Shown here: one piece after another, positions 11,294 through 23,500 of the stretch
Layout: every line of letters starts with the position of its first letter
How positions within the stretch are numbered: the first letter of the stretch is position 1
DNA from: Colius striatus
Taxonomy: Eukaryota > Chordata > Aves > Coliiformes > Coliidae
Direction: 5' to 3'
Assembly: GCF_028858725.1 (NCBI RefSeq)
Contig: NC_084790.1
Span: forward strand, 6,454,001-6,518,000
Length of the DNA stretch: 64,000 nt
Made by a program: the position numbers and the translations under genes
The notes under the pieces: generated by a model
The model's database searches: none
What the model saw: the letters and a program-made list of their open reading frames with translations, nothing else
What the model was told of the DNA's origin: nothing

Positions 11294-12723
11294 GTGAGCG
11301 GGGGCGATGGCGGGCCCGGCGGGCGGCGCCGGCGCCACACAAGGGCCGGGGGGGAGGGGGCGGGCGGTTGACGTGGGCGGCCGGGCCGGGGCCCGCGGAG
11401 CGGAGAGCGCGGCCGCGCCGGGAAGTCGCCGCTTCCCGGCCTCCTCCGCCCCGCCCCCGGCAGCCCCTCCCGCCCGGCTGGGAGCGCTCCGGGCAGCGGG
11501 GGTGCCGCGGCGCGCAGCGAGCTGCGTGCGGCAGAGCGCGGCCGCCGGAGCCTGGCTCGCGGGGAGCTCGGGGGATGGACGCTCGGCCACCGATGCCGCG
11601 GCGCGAGCCGTGCAGCAGACGGAGCGGACCGGAGAGCGGCGGCGAGTGCTCCGCCGGGCGACGGGGAGCGCGGCTTAGTGCCCTCGCGTCTCGGACCCTC
11701 GGCTCTCCGCGAGGCTTCCGTCCGCTCGGACCTTCCGTGAGCTGCTGAGGTGTGAGCGTGTGGCCGCGGCTCACACCGGCGAGTGCTGAGCTCCGGCGGC
11801 GACCGGGCGCTACCACTGCCGGCATCTGGTGGAACGAACCTGCCTCGCGGCTCTTTGAAACGCGTTTGGCTCTGACCCGGCCAGGACACGCAGAGGTGCG
11901 TGGCAGCGGGAGGGAACATCACATTCGACGGGGCGTCTCTGGAGGGTCTTTTTGTTATGTGCGCGGTGGCATTTGTATGAGATACACAACTGAATGCGAG
12001 TGTGTTTTTAACTAGTAACGATGCAAGGACGAGATGCAGATGCTGTCTTGAGAAGGACGTAAAACTTGAGTATTCCAAGTAATGTTAAAAAACAAAAAGA
12101 AGAAAAGGTACAACTCTATTTTTCAGGACAGAGGCTTTCAGTGTGTTAAGGAATGAGCCAGGAACAACATCCATTCTTACCTGTTAGTCAATGTAATGTT
12201 CTAGAATTTCCAAAGAAACCTTTCCCCAGATGATGCATCATAAATTGGATTTTACCTTTTTGGTGTGGTTATTGAATCATAGTTCATTTTGTGGAGGACA
12301 ACATACAGATGGAGAGGTGTTATGTGTAGCATTGGTGTACAAAAGTTGTGTGCACATCAGTTGCTTCTCTAGAATGTGTGTGTTGTCTCTTTGTCATTGA
12401 CCTCACTAGTTGGCAGTTTTTCTCATGGTGACATTAACAAAGGCAAACTACAGTGATCAAGCTGATAACTGCCTTGCACTGTACTGGAAATCAGTGTGCT
12501 ATAAAGAATAGGCAGAGACCTGGAGCGGTGTCTCTGAGAACAGAGGAGTTTATTGTCTTTAAACAAGAGCTGCTTAATTTCTTTCTCAACCTGTCAAAAA
12601 TTGCTCTGAAGGAATTTAGTTAATTCAGCATAATACATTGAATTCACATAAATATTCTTCAGTGGGTCTTTTAAACGGTGATTGAGCCAACATACTCCTT
12701 TTAACTCTTCATTAGTATGTGCT

Positions 12724-13564
12724 TGTACTGGGCTTTGTGACAGGGTTTTGTTAACAGGGATGATTTCTGTGAGATGACACTGGAAGCTGCTGCATATTGG
12801 ATGGAGCCTATTCTAGGCTGCTCCAAGACAGACCTGCTGTGAGCCAAGACTGAGTCAGCAACGGTGGTAGCACCTCTGTGATAACATTTCTAAGAAGGGG
12901 TAGAAAACAGTGTGCAACAGCAGCTGGAGGGAGAGGATGGAGAAAATGTGAGAGAAACAGCCTCATAGACACCAAGATTGGTAAAGAAGGAGAGGAAAGG
13001 AGATGTTGCAGGTGGCAAAGCAGAGATTCCCCTGCAGCCTGTGGTGAAGACCATGGTACAGGTTCCGCCTGAAGCCCGTGGAGGTGCATGGTGGATGTGT
13101 CGTGGAGTAAACTGCAGCCTGCAAAGACCCTGTGCTGGAGCAGGCTCCCGGCAGGATCTGTGACCCCATGGAGAGAGGAGCCCATGTTGGGGCAGTTCTG
13201 AAGAACTGCAGGCCATGGGAAGGACCCACATTGGAGAGGTTTATGAAGGACTGTCTCCCATGGGAGGGACTCCATGCTGGAAGCAGAGGAAGAGTGTGAA
13301 GAGGAAGGAGCAGCAGACAACAAGCCCCATTGCCTGTCCCCTTGTACTCTTGGGGAGGGCAGGTAGAAGAATTGAGAGTGAAGTTGAACCTGGGGAGGGA
13401 AGGTGTTTTTTGTTCTGTGGTTCTTTCTTTCTATCCTACTCTGTTATTTTATTTGCAATAAATTAAATTAATCAAATTAATCTTGCTCAAGTTGAGTGTT
13501 TCAGTGTTAATTGGTGGAGAGAGAATGAGAGAGCAACTGTTGGGCATCTAGTCAACCCACCACA
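12724..13564 (+). mobile_element. Solo LTR of the same avian ERV family (copy 2)
   Basis: This copy starts TGTACTGGGCTTTGTGACAG and ends CAACCCACCACA. In between it has a run of imperfect GGAGCAGG...CCCATG units, typical of this family, then GTAGAAGAATTGAGAGTG and an AATAAA signal at 13457-13462 followed by TCAAGTTGAG. Both ends fit the TG...CA rule. No internal retroviral coding sequence is present. No matching 5-bp flanks were found, so age or boundary error is possible. It is sense to ZBTB5 and sits in its first intron. Confidence 0.75.
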
Positions 13565-15663
13565 AGGCCAAAATTGACAGAACTGTGGAGTACACCCGTG
13601 TAGATATTTTCCTTTCTGAGAGTAAAATGATAATATTAGAAGATGAGTTTTTTTTAAACAAGTTTGGGAAGATCAGAAGCAGATGATTCAGCAATTCCAG
13701 TTTGAAATGCAGTAGTCATCTGTTGAATCAGTCATGTAGATGTAATTATTTGCTTTGGCTGAAGACTTAAAATACCAATGGATCCATTGTGCTTGTGACA
13801 AACTAACGTTTCTTTCTTTCATCTTAACAGTTTTGCTGACAGAAGTACATTTATTCATTATGCAGTTAACTCCAGTTTTATGAGGTTTAAAAGCTTAGGC
13901 AACGTTTAAAATTCTTCAGTCTCTGGTAAATAGTGAAGCTGAAGAGCTAGATTTGGAAGTGATTGCCCTATTGAACAACCAGACGTGGTGCTGGTACTGG
14001 GCTGTGGGTGGCTGCCCTTTCATTTGGGATCCTGACTTGCAGACCTTTTGGTGTTTGTGGTTTGATTTGTGAGCCGGTGGTGATAGGCAACAGAAGATGG
14101 CAACTAAGTTTCCTTTGCTGCATGGGATGTTCCTGTGAGAAGAGGAGCGCAGTGACAGAGACTGCAGTGGCATGGTGAACCTCGAGAGAGGTTTCCTGAA
14201 CTGGTAATTCTGATCAGTCCTTCTGATTAGCTTATCTTCCCATGCCCTTAAAGGACTTCACTGCCAGGTCATTGTAGCAGCATTCTCTGCTTTTACCTTT
14301 GTAAAGAAATCAAACAGTGATATTGCCCAAACAGCTTTCTCCATATATTCTGTTGCACAGTGCCTCAAAAAACATTGTGGTCTTTGGAACAGCTGTTTTC
14401 TTACATCTAGATATCTTTTTTTTTTTACTTCCTAAGATCAAGAATAGGATTTATAACCTTCTTTTCTTGTTTTGTATTGGTGCCTAGGAAGCACCATGCT
14501 TTTTGTAAGTTGACCATAAAAGCATATGTTGACTCTTTTGAGAGAGACCTGACACCTGTGAAAGCTATGGTACTGACCTGAAGGCCCAAATGATGAAAAG
14601 ATTAGCCAGGAATTGTAAGGAAACAGTTGTCAGTGTATTCAGAATATACAGCAGTACAGGTGTGTTAAATAGTACAAAGCAACAACCCCCCTCATGACAA
14701 GCTGAGATGGCACATCAAAATGCAGGAATGTCACATTTTGGTCTCCTCTGGTGTGTCTTCCTCTAAAATGTCACACTGTACTGCAGAGTCTGGAGACTAT
14801 CACAGGGCTGGGAGAAAGTTAGAGGAAACATCAGGAAGCAGGATGGCCATGTCACTGGTAGTGTCCATTTCTTCAGATAATTAAGAGTGTCTAAGAAAAA
14901 TCTGTCCTTTTTTGAGGAAGCTTTTTGTCACTGTGTTCAAAGATGCTCTTTGCAGCTGGCAAGCTGTACTATCACTGTTTGTTTATGAGTTGGTGTTGCC
15001 ATGTGTTAGACTGTACATTTGCAGTACCTTTTGGATAATGAGAAAATACTAAGCCAGATGTTAATCTCTTACTTGTGTCTGGAGGGCTGACACACCCAGC
15101 AGCAGCGTTTGCAGTTTATTCTTTCTGACTCTTAGACAAGTTGTAACTCACCCTTCAAAGCAATAGGGAGATCAACTGTGTGAGATGAACTATACATAAA
15201 ACCTGACTGAGGATACATGTCAGATGAGATGCTGTAAGCCCAGCTGTCAGTCATGAAAGTCAGCAGTTGCAGACACATCAGACACATGCACAAAATGCCT
15301 TTTGTGACTGGCTCTCACCGTATTGTCGCATACGTGAAAGAGATGTAACATTGATGTCTACTTCAGTTCTATGGGGCAAATCTAGAAATCATTTCAACTA
15401 CTGTTGACTAAAATTCTACCATATATTTAGTTTGAAAACACTTTTGGAGAAGAGAATGCATACCCTTCATCTTTCAAAAGTGACAAAACTTGCTGAAGAT
15501 GTCAAAGAAGATGAAGACTTCACTTTCCTGCTTCTACCTTCACACCATGCTGCTGAGTTAACAGATCTGATATGTTATTATGACCTAGCATAACTGATAG
15601 TAGAAACTGATTGCTAAAATAACACTTGTATCACTGATTCCTATCTGGATTTGTATTTGTATT

Positions 15664-16507
15664 TCATAGAATTGCATAATTGTTTGATAGGAAAAGACCT
15701 TTAAGATCATCAAATATAACCACTAACATCACACTGCCAAGCCACAACTAACCCACATCTCTCAGCACCTCAAGCTATATGACTTTTAAATATTTCCAGA
15801 GATGGTGACTCTACCACCTCCCTGAGCATCCTGGGACAGTGCCTAACAACACTTTCAGTGAAGAAGTTCTTCCTAACGTCCAATCTAAACCTCCCCTGGT
15901 GCAACTTGAGGCTGTTTCCTCTTGTCCTATGACTTGTTCTTGAGAGAAGGGACTGACACCCGCCTTATTACAACCTCCTATCAGGTAGTTCTAGAGAGTG
16001 AAGATGTCTTTTCTCAGTCTACTCTTCTCCACACTAACCATAGTTCCTTCAGCCACATCCCATCAGACTTGTTCTCCAGACAATTGCTGCCCTGGTCCTG
16101 TTGGTCACACTATTTCTGATACAAGCCAGGATGCCATTGGTCTTCTTGGCCACCTGAGCACTCTGCTGGCTCATGTTCAGCTGTTGTCTGCTACCAGTCC
16201 CAGATCTTTCCCCTCTGGGTATCTTTCCAGCCCCTCTGCCCCAGCCTGTAGCTCTTCCTGGGGTTGTTACGACCCAGGTGCAGGACTCAGCACTTGGCCT
16301 TGTTGAATCTCATGCAGTTGGCCTCGGCCCTTCACTCCACTGTGTCTGGGTCCCTCTGAAGAGCCTTGTCATAGAAGGAGATCAGGTCAGTCAAGCAGGG
16401 CCTGCCCTTCATAAAGTCCTGCTGAACCCCTGGTTGTTCTGTATGTCTCATGATAGCACTCAGGATGATCTGCACCGTATTCGTCAAAACATCAAAAGGA
16501 GGTAGGA
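15664..16507 (-). mobile_element. CR1 LINE, 5'-truncated, antisense
   Basis: Reading right to left, this is the final part of CR1 ORF2 and its 3' UTR: the complement of ATAGAATT, the GACCTTTAAGATCATC block near 15700, the CTCTACCACCTCCCTG block, and TTGTCCTATG. The right part (16370-16507) is the complement of reverse-transcriptase coding sequence. Frames are broken throughout, so it cannot be active. Confidence 0.8.
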
Positions 16508-16564
16508 GGCCTCCATGGATGAGCAAGGATCTGCTGGGACAACTCAGGCAGAAAGCAGCCACCT

Positions 16565-17080
16565 ATGAGAGGTGGAAACGGGCTGGCTTCTTGGGAAGAG
16601 TATAGGAACATTGCCAGGGCATGCAGGGGTGCAACTAGGAAGCCTAGAGCCCTTCAAGAATTACATTTAGCCAGCGATGTTAAGAACAGTAATAAGGCAT
16701 TTTTCAAGTCCATCAGCAGCAGAAGGATGGTGAGGGGTAATGTGGGCCCGCTGCTAAACGCTGAGGGTGCTCTGGTGTCTGAGGATGCAGAGAAGGCCAA
16801 AGTACTGAATGCCTTCTTTGCTTCAGTCTTTACGGTCAAGGCTGACCCTCGGGAAGCCCAGTCCGGCAAGGGTAACAGGATGGCCAGGACAGCAGAGGAC
16901 TTGCCCTGGGTGGAAGAGGGAGAGGTTAAAGAACTGTTGGCCAAGCTTAAGGCTCATAAGTCAATGGGTCCTGATGGGATGCATCCTAGAGTGCTGAGGG
17001 AGCTGGCTGATGTGATTGCTAAGCCTCTCTCCGTCGTTTTTGAACAATCATGGAGGATGGGCGAAGTGCTTGAGGACTGA
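16565..17080 (+). pseudogene. CR1 ORF2 fragment: linker before reverse transcriptase
   Basis: A 171-codon open segment inside the CR1 copy. It reads through the [14 protein letters not shown] motif typical of CR1 pol and stops at a TGA in the conserved EDW(R)KA position. The endonuclease lies upstream in full-length elements and is absent. It is a retroposon remnant and not a host gene. Confidence 0.85.
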
Positions 17081-17272
17081 AGAAAGGCCAGTGTCATCCC
17101 AGTCTTCAAAAAGGGCAAGAAGGATGACCCTTGGAACTACAGGCCGGTCAGCCTCACCTCTATCCCTCAAAAAGTGATGGAACAACTCATCCTGAATGTT
17201 ATCACTGAACATATGAAGGATAAGATGGTTATTAGGGGGAATTAACATGGCTTCACCAAGGGGAAATCCTGT

Positions 17273-17596
17273 TTGACCAACCTGATAGCCTTCTATGAGT
17301 GCATAACTGGCTGGCTAGATGAGAGGAGAGCAGCGGATGGCATCTACCTTGACTTCAGCAAGGCTTTTGACACTGTCTCCCATAACATCCTCATCAGAAA
17401 GCTCAGGCAGTGTGGCTTGGATGAGTGGACAGTGAGGTGGATCAAGAGCTGGCTGAATGACAGAGCCCAGACGGTGGTGATCAATAGCACAGAATCGAGT
17501 TGGAGTCCTGTGGCCAGTGGAGTTCCACAGGGACCAGTTCTGGGGCCAGTCTGGTTCAACATCTTCATCAACAACCTGGATGAGGGGACAGAGTGA
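17273..17596 (+). pseudogene. CR1 ORF2 fragment: reverse transcriptase palm
   Basis: A 107-codon open piece with [16 protein letters not shown], then SWLNDRAQ and [19 protein letters not shown], which are RT motifs of the CR1 family. The catalytic box follows in another frame as FSDD, where CR1 normally has FADD. It is inactive. Confidence 0.85.
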
Positions 17597-18489
17597 CCCT
17601 CAGAAAGTTCAGTGATGACACCAAACTTGGAGGACTGGCTGATTCCCCAGAGGCTGTGCTACCATTCAGCAGGATCTTGACTGGCTTGAGAGTTGGGCAG
17701 AGAGGAACCTCCTGAGGTTCAACAAGGACAAGTGCAGAGTCCTGCACTTTGAGAGGAACAACCCCATGTACCAGTACAGGCTGGGGATTGACCTGCTGAA
17801 GAGCAGCTCTGCAGAGAGAGACCTGGGAGTCCTGATTGATAATAACCTAAATATGAGCCAGCAATGTGCCCTCGTGGCCAAGAAGGCCAATGGCAGCCTG
17901 GGATGCATCAAGAAGAGTGTGGGCAGCAGGTCAAGGGAGGTTCTCCCTCTCTACTCTGCCCTGCTGAGGCCTCATCTGGAGTCCTGTGTCCAGTTCTGAG
18001 CTCCTCAGCTCAAGAGGGACAGGAAAGTGCTGGAGAGAGTCCAAGCAGGGCCACCAAGATGATCAGGGGACTGGAACATCTTTCATACAAGGAAAGGCTG
18101 CGGGAACTGGGGCTGTTTAGTCTGGAGAAGAGGAGACTGAGGGGAGATCTTGTTAACATTTACAGGTATCTTAATGGTGGGTGTCAGGAGGGTTGGGACA
18201 TCCCTTTTTTTCTGTAGTAGCTAGCAACAGGACAAGGGGTAATGGGATGAAGCTGGAACACAAAAATTTCCACTTAAACACAAGGAAAAACTATTTCACT
18301 GTTGAGCTGAGGGAGCCCTGGCACAGACTGCCCAGAGGGGTTCTGGAGGCTCCTTCCTTGGAGGTCTTCAGGACCCGCCTGGACATGTTCCTGTGTGACC
18401 CGATGTAGGTGACCCTGCTTCTGCAGGGGGGTTGGACTAGATGATCTCGAAAGGTCCCTTCCAACCCCTACCATTCTGTGATTCTATGA

Positions 18490-19240
18490 AAACATCTTCC
18501 ACAAAGGAGAAAAAAAAAGTGGATCAAGACTGCCTTCTGAAGGGAACCGAAGGGCCGATATGCAGACCTGACCCACTTTGTCATCCAAGCCTAGGGCAGC
18601 TATTTTCCCCAGGAGGATGCTGTGGGAGATGGTGCTGAAGGCTTTACTGAAGTCCAGGTAGACCACATCCACAGGCTTCCTCTATCCACTAAGCGGGTCA
18701 TCTCGTCATAGAATGGTATCAGGTTAGTCAGTCCGGACCTGCCCTTTATAAATCCACGCTGGCTGGGCCTGAATCCTTGGTTGTCCCACATGTGACGTGA
18801 TGACACTCAGGGTCATCTATTCCATAACCTTCTGTGGCATCGAGGTCAAGCTGGTGGGCCTGTGGTTCCCAAGATCTTCCTTCCCTTCTTATAGATGTGT
18901 CTCACATTTGCCATCCACCAGTCCTCTGAGACTTCCACAGTGAGTCAGAACTGCTGGTAGATGATGGAGGGTGGCTGGTGAGCACTTCCTCCAGCTCCCT
19001 CAGCACTCTCGAGTGGATCCCATCCAGCCCCATCGACTTGTGTGCATCAAGGTGGAGCAGCAGGTCACACACCATTTCCCCATGGACTAAGGGGACGCTT
19101 CTTTCTTTTTAGGCATCCAGTGCAGCACTCCAGTTGTGTTACTCATCCCACCATGTTTCCATAATGGCAACTATGTCATGTGTTCCTTGGTGCACAGTGG
19201 CTTTCCAGCTCATCCTGTTTGTTGCCCATCAGGCAAGCTT
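18490..19240 (-). mobile_element. CR1 LINE fragment of a different, older subfamily, antisense
   Basis: The minus strand reads decayed CR1 [19 protein letters not shown] near 18660, then upstream GFIKGRSGLTNLIPFYDEMT, and further blocks complementary to LPSSGLDGIHSRVL-like sequence near 19000. The part from 19100 to 19240 resembles more 5' CR1 sequence. No 3' tail is present, and its left edge abuts the plus-strand CR1. Confidence 0.75.
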
Positions 19241-20469
19241 TTTATTACCCAATGGTTAAGCACAGTACGAGGATATCGTAATGCTTTTAAAATCCAATTT
19301 AAAGTAAGTGGCAAATAGTTACTCATTATATATTGGCACACTTCCAAATTTTGACTGTACGCCAGGTTAGGTACCTGGAATATCAAATGCATTTAAATAC
19401 AGATTTATCAGAATGGGATTTGAGGTGCAAGTCAGAAATTGTCCTTTGTTTAAAGAAAAAAACAAGAACCTAGCCTGAAACTTTCAGTGGTGTATTTGTA
19501 TGTGATATTTCTTCTGACATCTCTCTCCTGAATGACTGTGAATTGAAACAGCTTTTGTTGTTGCTTTTAGCAACACAAAATCTTTGCAGACCTTTTCAGA
19601 GCTCATTTAGGGGCAACTGGAGGTTTCATTTGATTTTTTTTGTTTGACTGCGTATGTTTTACTTCTTGATGCTGGCTCAGTTTTGCAGTATAATCTGAAC
19701 TGTATCCTTTAGTATTGGGCATAGTAATCAAATTTTAAATAGACCATTAATTAGAGTTGTTACTTTAGTGAATTAACTTTAACTGTTTTTTAAAGAAGTG
19801 TGAGAAAAGCTTTTGATCCTGCAGTGGTTTCAATGCAAGTGTACTTCACTACTCACCATACCCCATCTTACTGCAGGTTAAGAGTTAGAGCAGAGGAATT
19901 TGGTGGAAAAAGAGGCTGTAGGCTATGTAGCATTATCAGTGCTAATCGTTCAAAAAATAAAGTGAAACCATGTGAACAAGTCATTACAGGTAGTATAAAT
20001 ATGTGCTGCTGAAACTTGAATTCCTAAGGCAAAATCTATAGTGTCCTTTCTCCCTCTACGTGATTCTTTTACCAACTGTCCCTTGTGCTTCCTACCTGAC
20101 TGGCTTTGCAGATGGCTGCGTGGGTGCCTCATTCATAGCTGTGTGTGCAGACTGGCCAGCTGTCTGTTTTTAGAGTGTTTTGTGTTGTTTTAAGAAAATA
20201 AGGGAGTTAATTAATTATGACTCTGTGAGAAGCACTCTTTACAAACTTGGCATGTTCTGTAACCAGACACCCACTTAAACAAAAAGTGGGGGAATTCAGT
20301 ATCCAAGCTCCTCTTTGTTAGATTTGTTTGGAGTTGACAGAAGGACTCTGAGGTTAATAGCTAATGGGAAATGAATAAACAGACAGTTGTAAATTGCACA
20401 TTTTTTTCCCCTACAATTTCAAAACACTTGCACATGGTCTACCCAATTAGGTGTTTTTAATCCTGATGC

Positions 20470-20548
20470 TTTCTTAACACAGAAGTCTTAGTTTAAGAAG
20501 TTTAAGCCCTTTCTTAACACAGAAGTCTGAGTTTATTAAATTTAAGCC
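20470..20548. repeat. Tandem duplication, two copies of about 40 bp
   Basis: The unit TTTCTTAACACAGAAGTCT...TTTAAGCC occurs twice with a 40-bp offset, starting at 20470 and 20510, with a few differences in the AT-rich middle. Confidence 0.85.
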
Positions 20549-23500
20549 TTGTTTTCATCCACATATATGAGGAATAGTTTACTGTGTTCTGTTACGTGAC
20601 CAAGCTTGTTTACACAGCCCTGGGGAAGCTTGCAGAGGCAGTGGCAGGAGAGCGAGCCCCAGTGGTACCCTACAGAGCTGCTCCCAGACCCATCTTTGCA
20701 GGCCCAGAAGTCACAGGGGTATAGGCAGGAATCCAAATAAAGGACTCTGAGAAAGGAGCACTCTGTCCAGGCCTTTGCCAGGGTAGTGCCAGCAGAGCCT
20801 CTACCCAGTGTCTAGTTGTGTTAAGGATGGTTGCTGCCCTCTCCTGGGACACATGGGCTGCAGGGAAAACCAGTTTGATAAACAACAGGATTATTGTGGG
20901 ATGTTTAGGGAAGAAGCAAGTCTGGCGCAAAGGGGAAGTTCAGGAAATTGGGGAGGAACAAATGTGGAAATATAAAGGGATAAGGGGTATGAAAAGGGAC
21001 AGTTGTGTGTAGGCAGTGGGCTGGTCAATGCACTTGCCTGGCCATGCCCTGCACCTGATCAGTGCCATCTGTCCTGCTCCTGATCAAACTCCTTCCTGGC
21101 TCTGTCCCAGGTGAGGGCTCTCTGGCTGACCTGAGTGCAGACACAGAGAAGAGGATCTGTGGAGCGCTGAGTGGAGGAAGTGCAGGTGAGTGAGTGTCTG
21201 ATGGCGAGGAAGGATCAACCTGGTGAAGTGACCTGGAAGCAAAGGAGTCCCTGGGTCCCTGAGGGCAGCTCTGGGTGTGAGGATGCCTGTGTCTATAGAG
21301 ACAAGAATGGGGTCAGCTGTGGGATCAGAGGAATCCCAGCTGGCTCTATAGACCTGTGACAGTCTGTACCAGCAACTAGAGGAGGCTGTGGCCCTGGGGA
21401 CTTGTATGACTGCAGACTGAGTATGAGGAGACAGGATCCAGGTGACAGGTGCTGGTAGGGCCAGCTGCTTGAGGAGTCCACCTTGTATGCCTGTATGTGT
21501 GTTTTCACAGGTGGACTTTCATCCTGCCCAGCCAGAGAAGGGAGCAGGAGGAGTCCTGTGGTGCTACCTGTGCTTGTGTGAGTGCTGAGTATACACGGGT
21601 GCTCCGTGCATTTGTGCCTGCTGGGAATGCATCTTCAGCTTTCCTGCTGGGACCTGGGGATATTCAACAACAGCAGCAGCCTCGCCTCCAGTGCTGTTGG
21701 ATCTGCTGTGGTACGTTTTCCTCTAGCAGTGAAAGAGCAAGTTCAGTACTTAAATACCTACAGAGTATGCTTTTTATTCATAGGTTAATCATCTTTTTAA
21801 GTATATAATCAGAGTGGTAGGGAGGAAATGCTTCCATGGTTTTGCCATGTGAATCTGATGTAGTTTTCTCCTAAAACTCTTCTGAAAATATGAAAGCAAG
21901 CTGTGAAGTTGAAGGCCAGAGAGGTAAGTGTATGTAAAACTATGCTCCCAGTGGCTTGTGGTTTATTGCCTTTCCCAGGTAGCTGTGGCATCTGAATATA
22001 TGATATCTATCTCTCAGTTGATTTTTCTTTGATCAGTGTGTGTAATGTCAGTTGAATTCATGTGTACCTGCCTGTGGCAAGCAGTTCTGTAGCTTTAGTG
22101 TGTTACGTGATTGGACCCTGCTGGTTCAATTTCGTAGGCTTAGTCCAAGGACAGGCAGAACTTGTGTTTTCCAGTCAGGATTTCGTAGATGTTTGTTCAT
22201 TGCTTGCCCTTAAAATTTCCTGTCTGTAGCTGTTCGTATTTATAATAGAAGTACTCGTGGAGTTTCTTTCCAGTTGTGGTCATTTGCTTGATTATAGAAC
22301 TAAGCTGTTCCCTTTCCTGCTGCTCTTCAAAAGGCCACTGGGCACAATGTCTGCTGTTTGTACTACTGCTGCCTCCCCTCCCCAGAGTCCTGCTGACAGG
22401 ATCTCATTCAGCAGAAGATTTCATCTAACATTCTTTGGTTCACCAGGATGTGAGCTGGAGCTGGCCATGAACCTCATGAAGGCTACAGAGACTGGCTACT
22501 GAAACCACTCACTATTCACTTGGGAGCATCTCTGTCCTACATCCAAACAGGCATTCACACACTATATGGTAGGATGCCACTCACCAGGTGCTGGAGATGC
22601 TGGGTTGTTTGACAGGGATGTGAAGCCCATGGGTGGTTCAGGGGAGTCTTTCTGGCCAGCTGTTGCTGAAAGGCAAGATGTCAGGAGGCAGGAGGGGAAG
22701 ACAGACTGGATATCCAGAAATACCCCACTCACTTGTATTTTGGTTTTTGACTTGGATGCATCTGTTTGTATTTAGTAACCTGAAGTAGCTGATACCTCAC
22801 CGAATGTGGTATGTGGATAGCGTGCAGTATACACAACTCTAATCTAGTCTTATAATTTTCAATTGCTCTTGTACAAGATCGCAGCTTCACTCTGGGATCT
22901 GCTTCTGGTTCAGGGACCTCAGCGTTTATGGTGCAGTAAAAGTTAAATACCAAGCCAAATTAATGTCATTTGAAGCAAAACTGGGTTTATCCTGTTTCAG
23001 GATGCACGACTGTCTCTGAATTCTGAAATCCCCAATCATTTGTCAAAACAATGGCTGTTACCTGTTTTCCCTGGTTCAAATACATATTGATGGCAGAAAT
23101 ACCTTGGACCGTTTCTGTAACCCATCTTTCTTTCTGGAGTCCCATCTTTTTACTGATACAAATCACAACCTTCATGGTGCTTTCCACCTCCAGTCTCCTC
23201 TGGGCATTGGTTCGAATGCACAGTCACTATATAGCCTCTGAAGCATACTGCCTCCTGGGATTGGCTTGTCAGGACAGTGCCTGAGCTCTCAGGTATTTTT
23301 TATCTTCTGCAGTGCACTTTCTAACAGTGACCTAAGGTGATGCACCAGCTGGAAACTGCTTGGGTGCATATGAACAGCTTGCTTCTGACGACCCTTGAAG
23401 CTAGAGCAGTCTTTGCTAGGCCCTGTGCTCTCTGCAATGAAAGTACAAGTGGAAAGATTCCATCCTTGGTTGCATCCTGTCATAGCTGCCTTTGTGTAGT

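Larger units (their letters stand above)
10230..11850. promoter_or_regulatory. CpG island with divergent POLR1E/ZBTB5 promoter
   Basis: The stretch is extremely GC- and CpG-rich and covers POLR1E exons 1-2 and the presumed first exon of ZBTB5, which are transcribed in opposite directions. Between them lie a CCAAT box (10967-10971), an inverted CCAAT (ATTGG, 11046-11050) and an ETS/GABP-type site CACTTCCG (11116-11123). No convincing TATA box is visible, which fits housekeeping promoters. Limits are judged by eye. The long open frames on both strands here are a by-product of few AT-rich stop codons. Confidence 0.85.
16508..18487 (+). mobile_element. CR1 LINE, about 2 kb, 5'-truncated, with decayed reverse transcriptase
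   Basis: The copy begins in the ORF2 linker after the endonuclease domain and runs to a typical CR1 3' end at 18487 (GGTTGGACTAGATGATCT, then ATTCTGTGATTCTATGA). Conceptual segments include [51 protein letters not shown] and FSDDTKLGG, the last being the catalytic DD box. The frame is interrupted, for example by TGA at 17078 where family members have Trp, by TAA near 17242, and by a frame break after 17590. It therefore is a dead copy. It is the longest CR1 in the window. Confidence 0.92.

Noticed and set aside
10610-12078. Very long minus-strand open frames (326 and 478 codons) and several overlapping plus-strand frames
   Set aside because: They lie in a CpG island with almost no AT, so stops are rare in all frames. 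Composition is Ala/Arg/Pro/Gly-rich and no domain is recognisable. They overlap POLR1E exon 1 in other frames.
21000-21720. Possible further LTR or retroviral remnant
   Set aside because: The texture suggests a repeat, but I cannot match ordered blocks to a family or find TG...CA ends, so no element is called.
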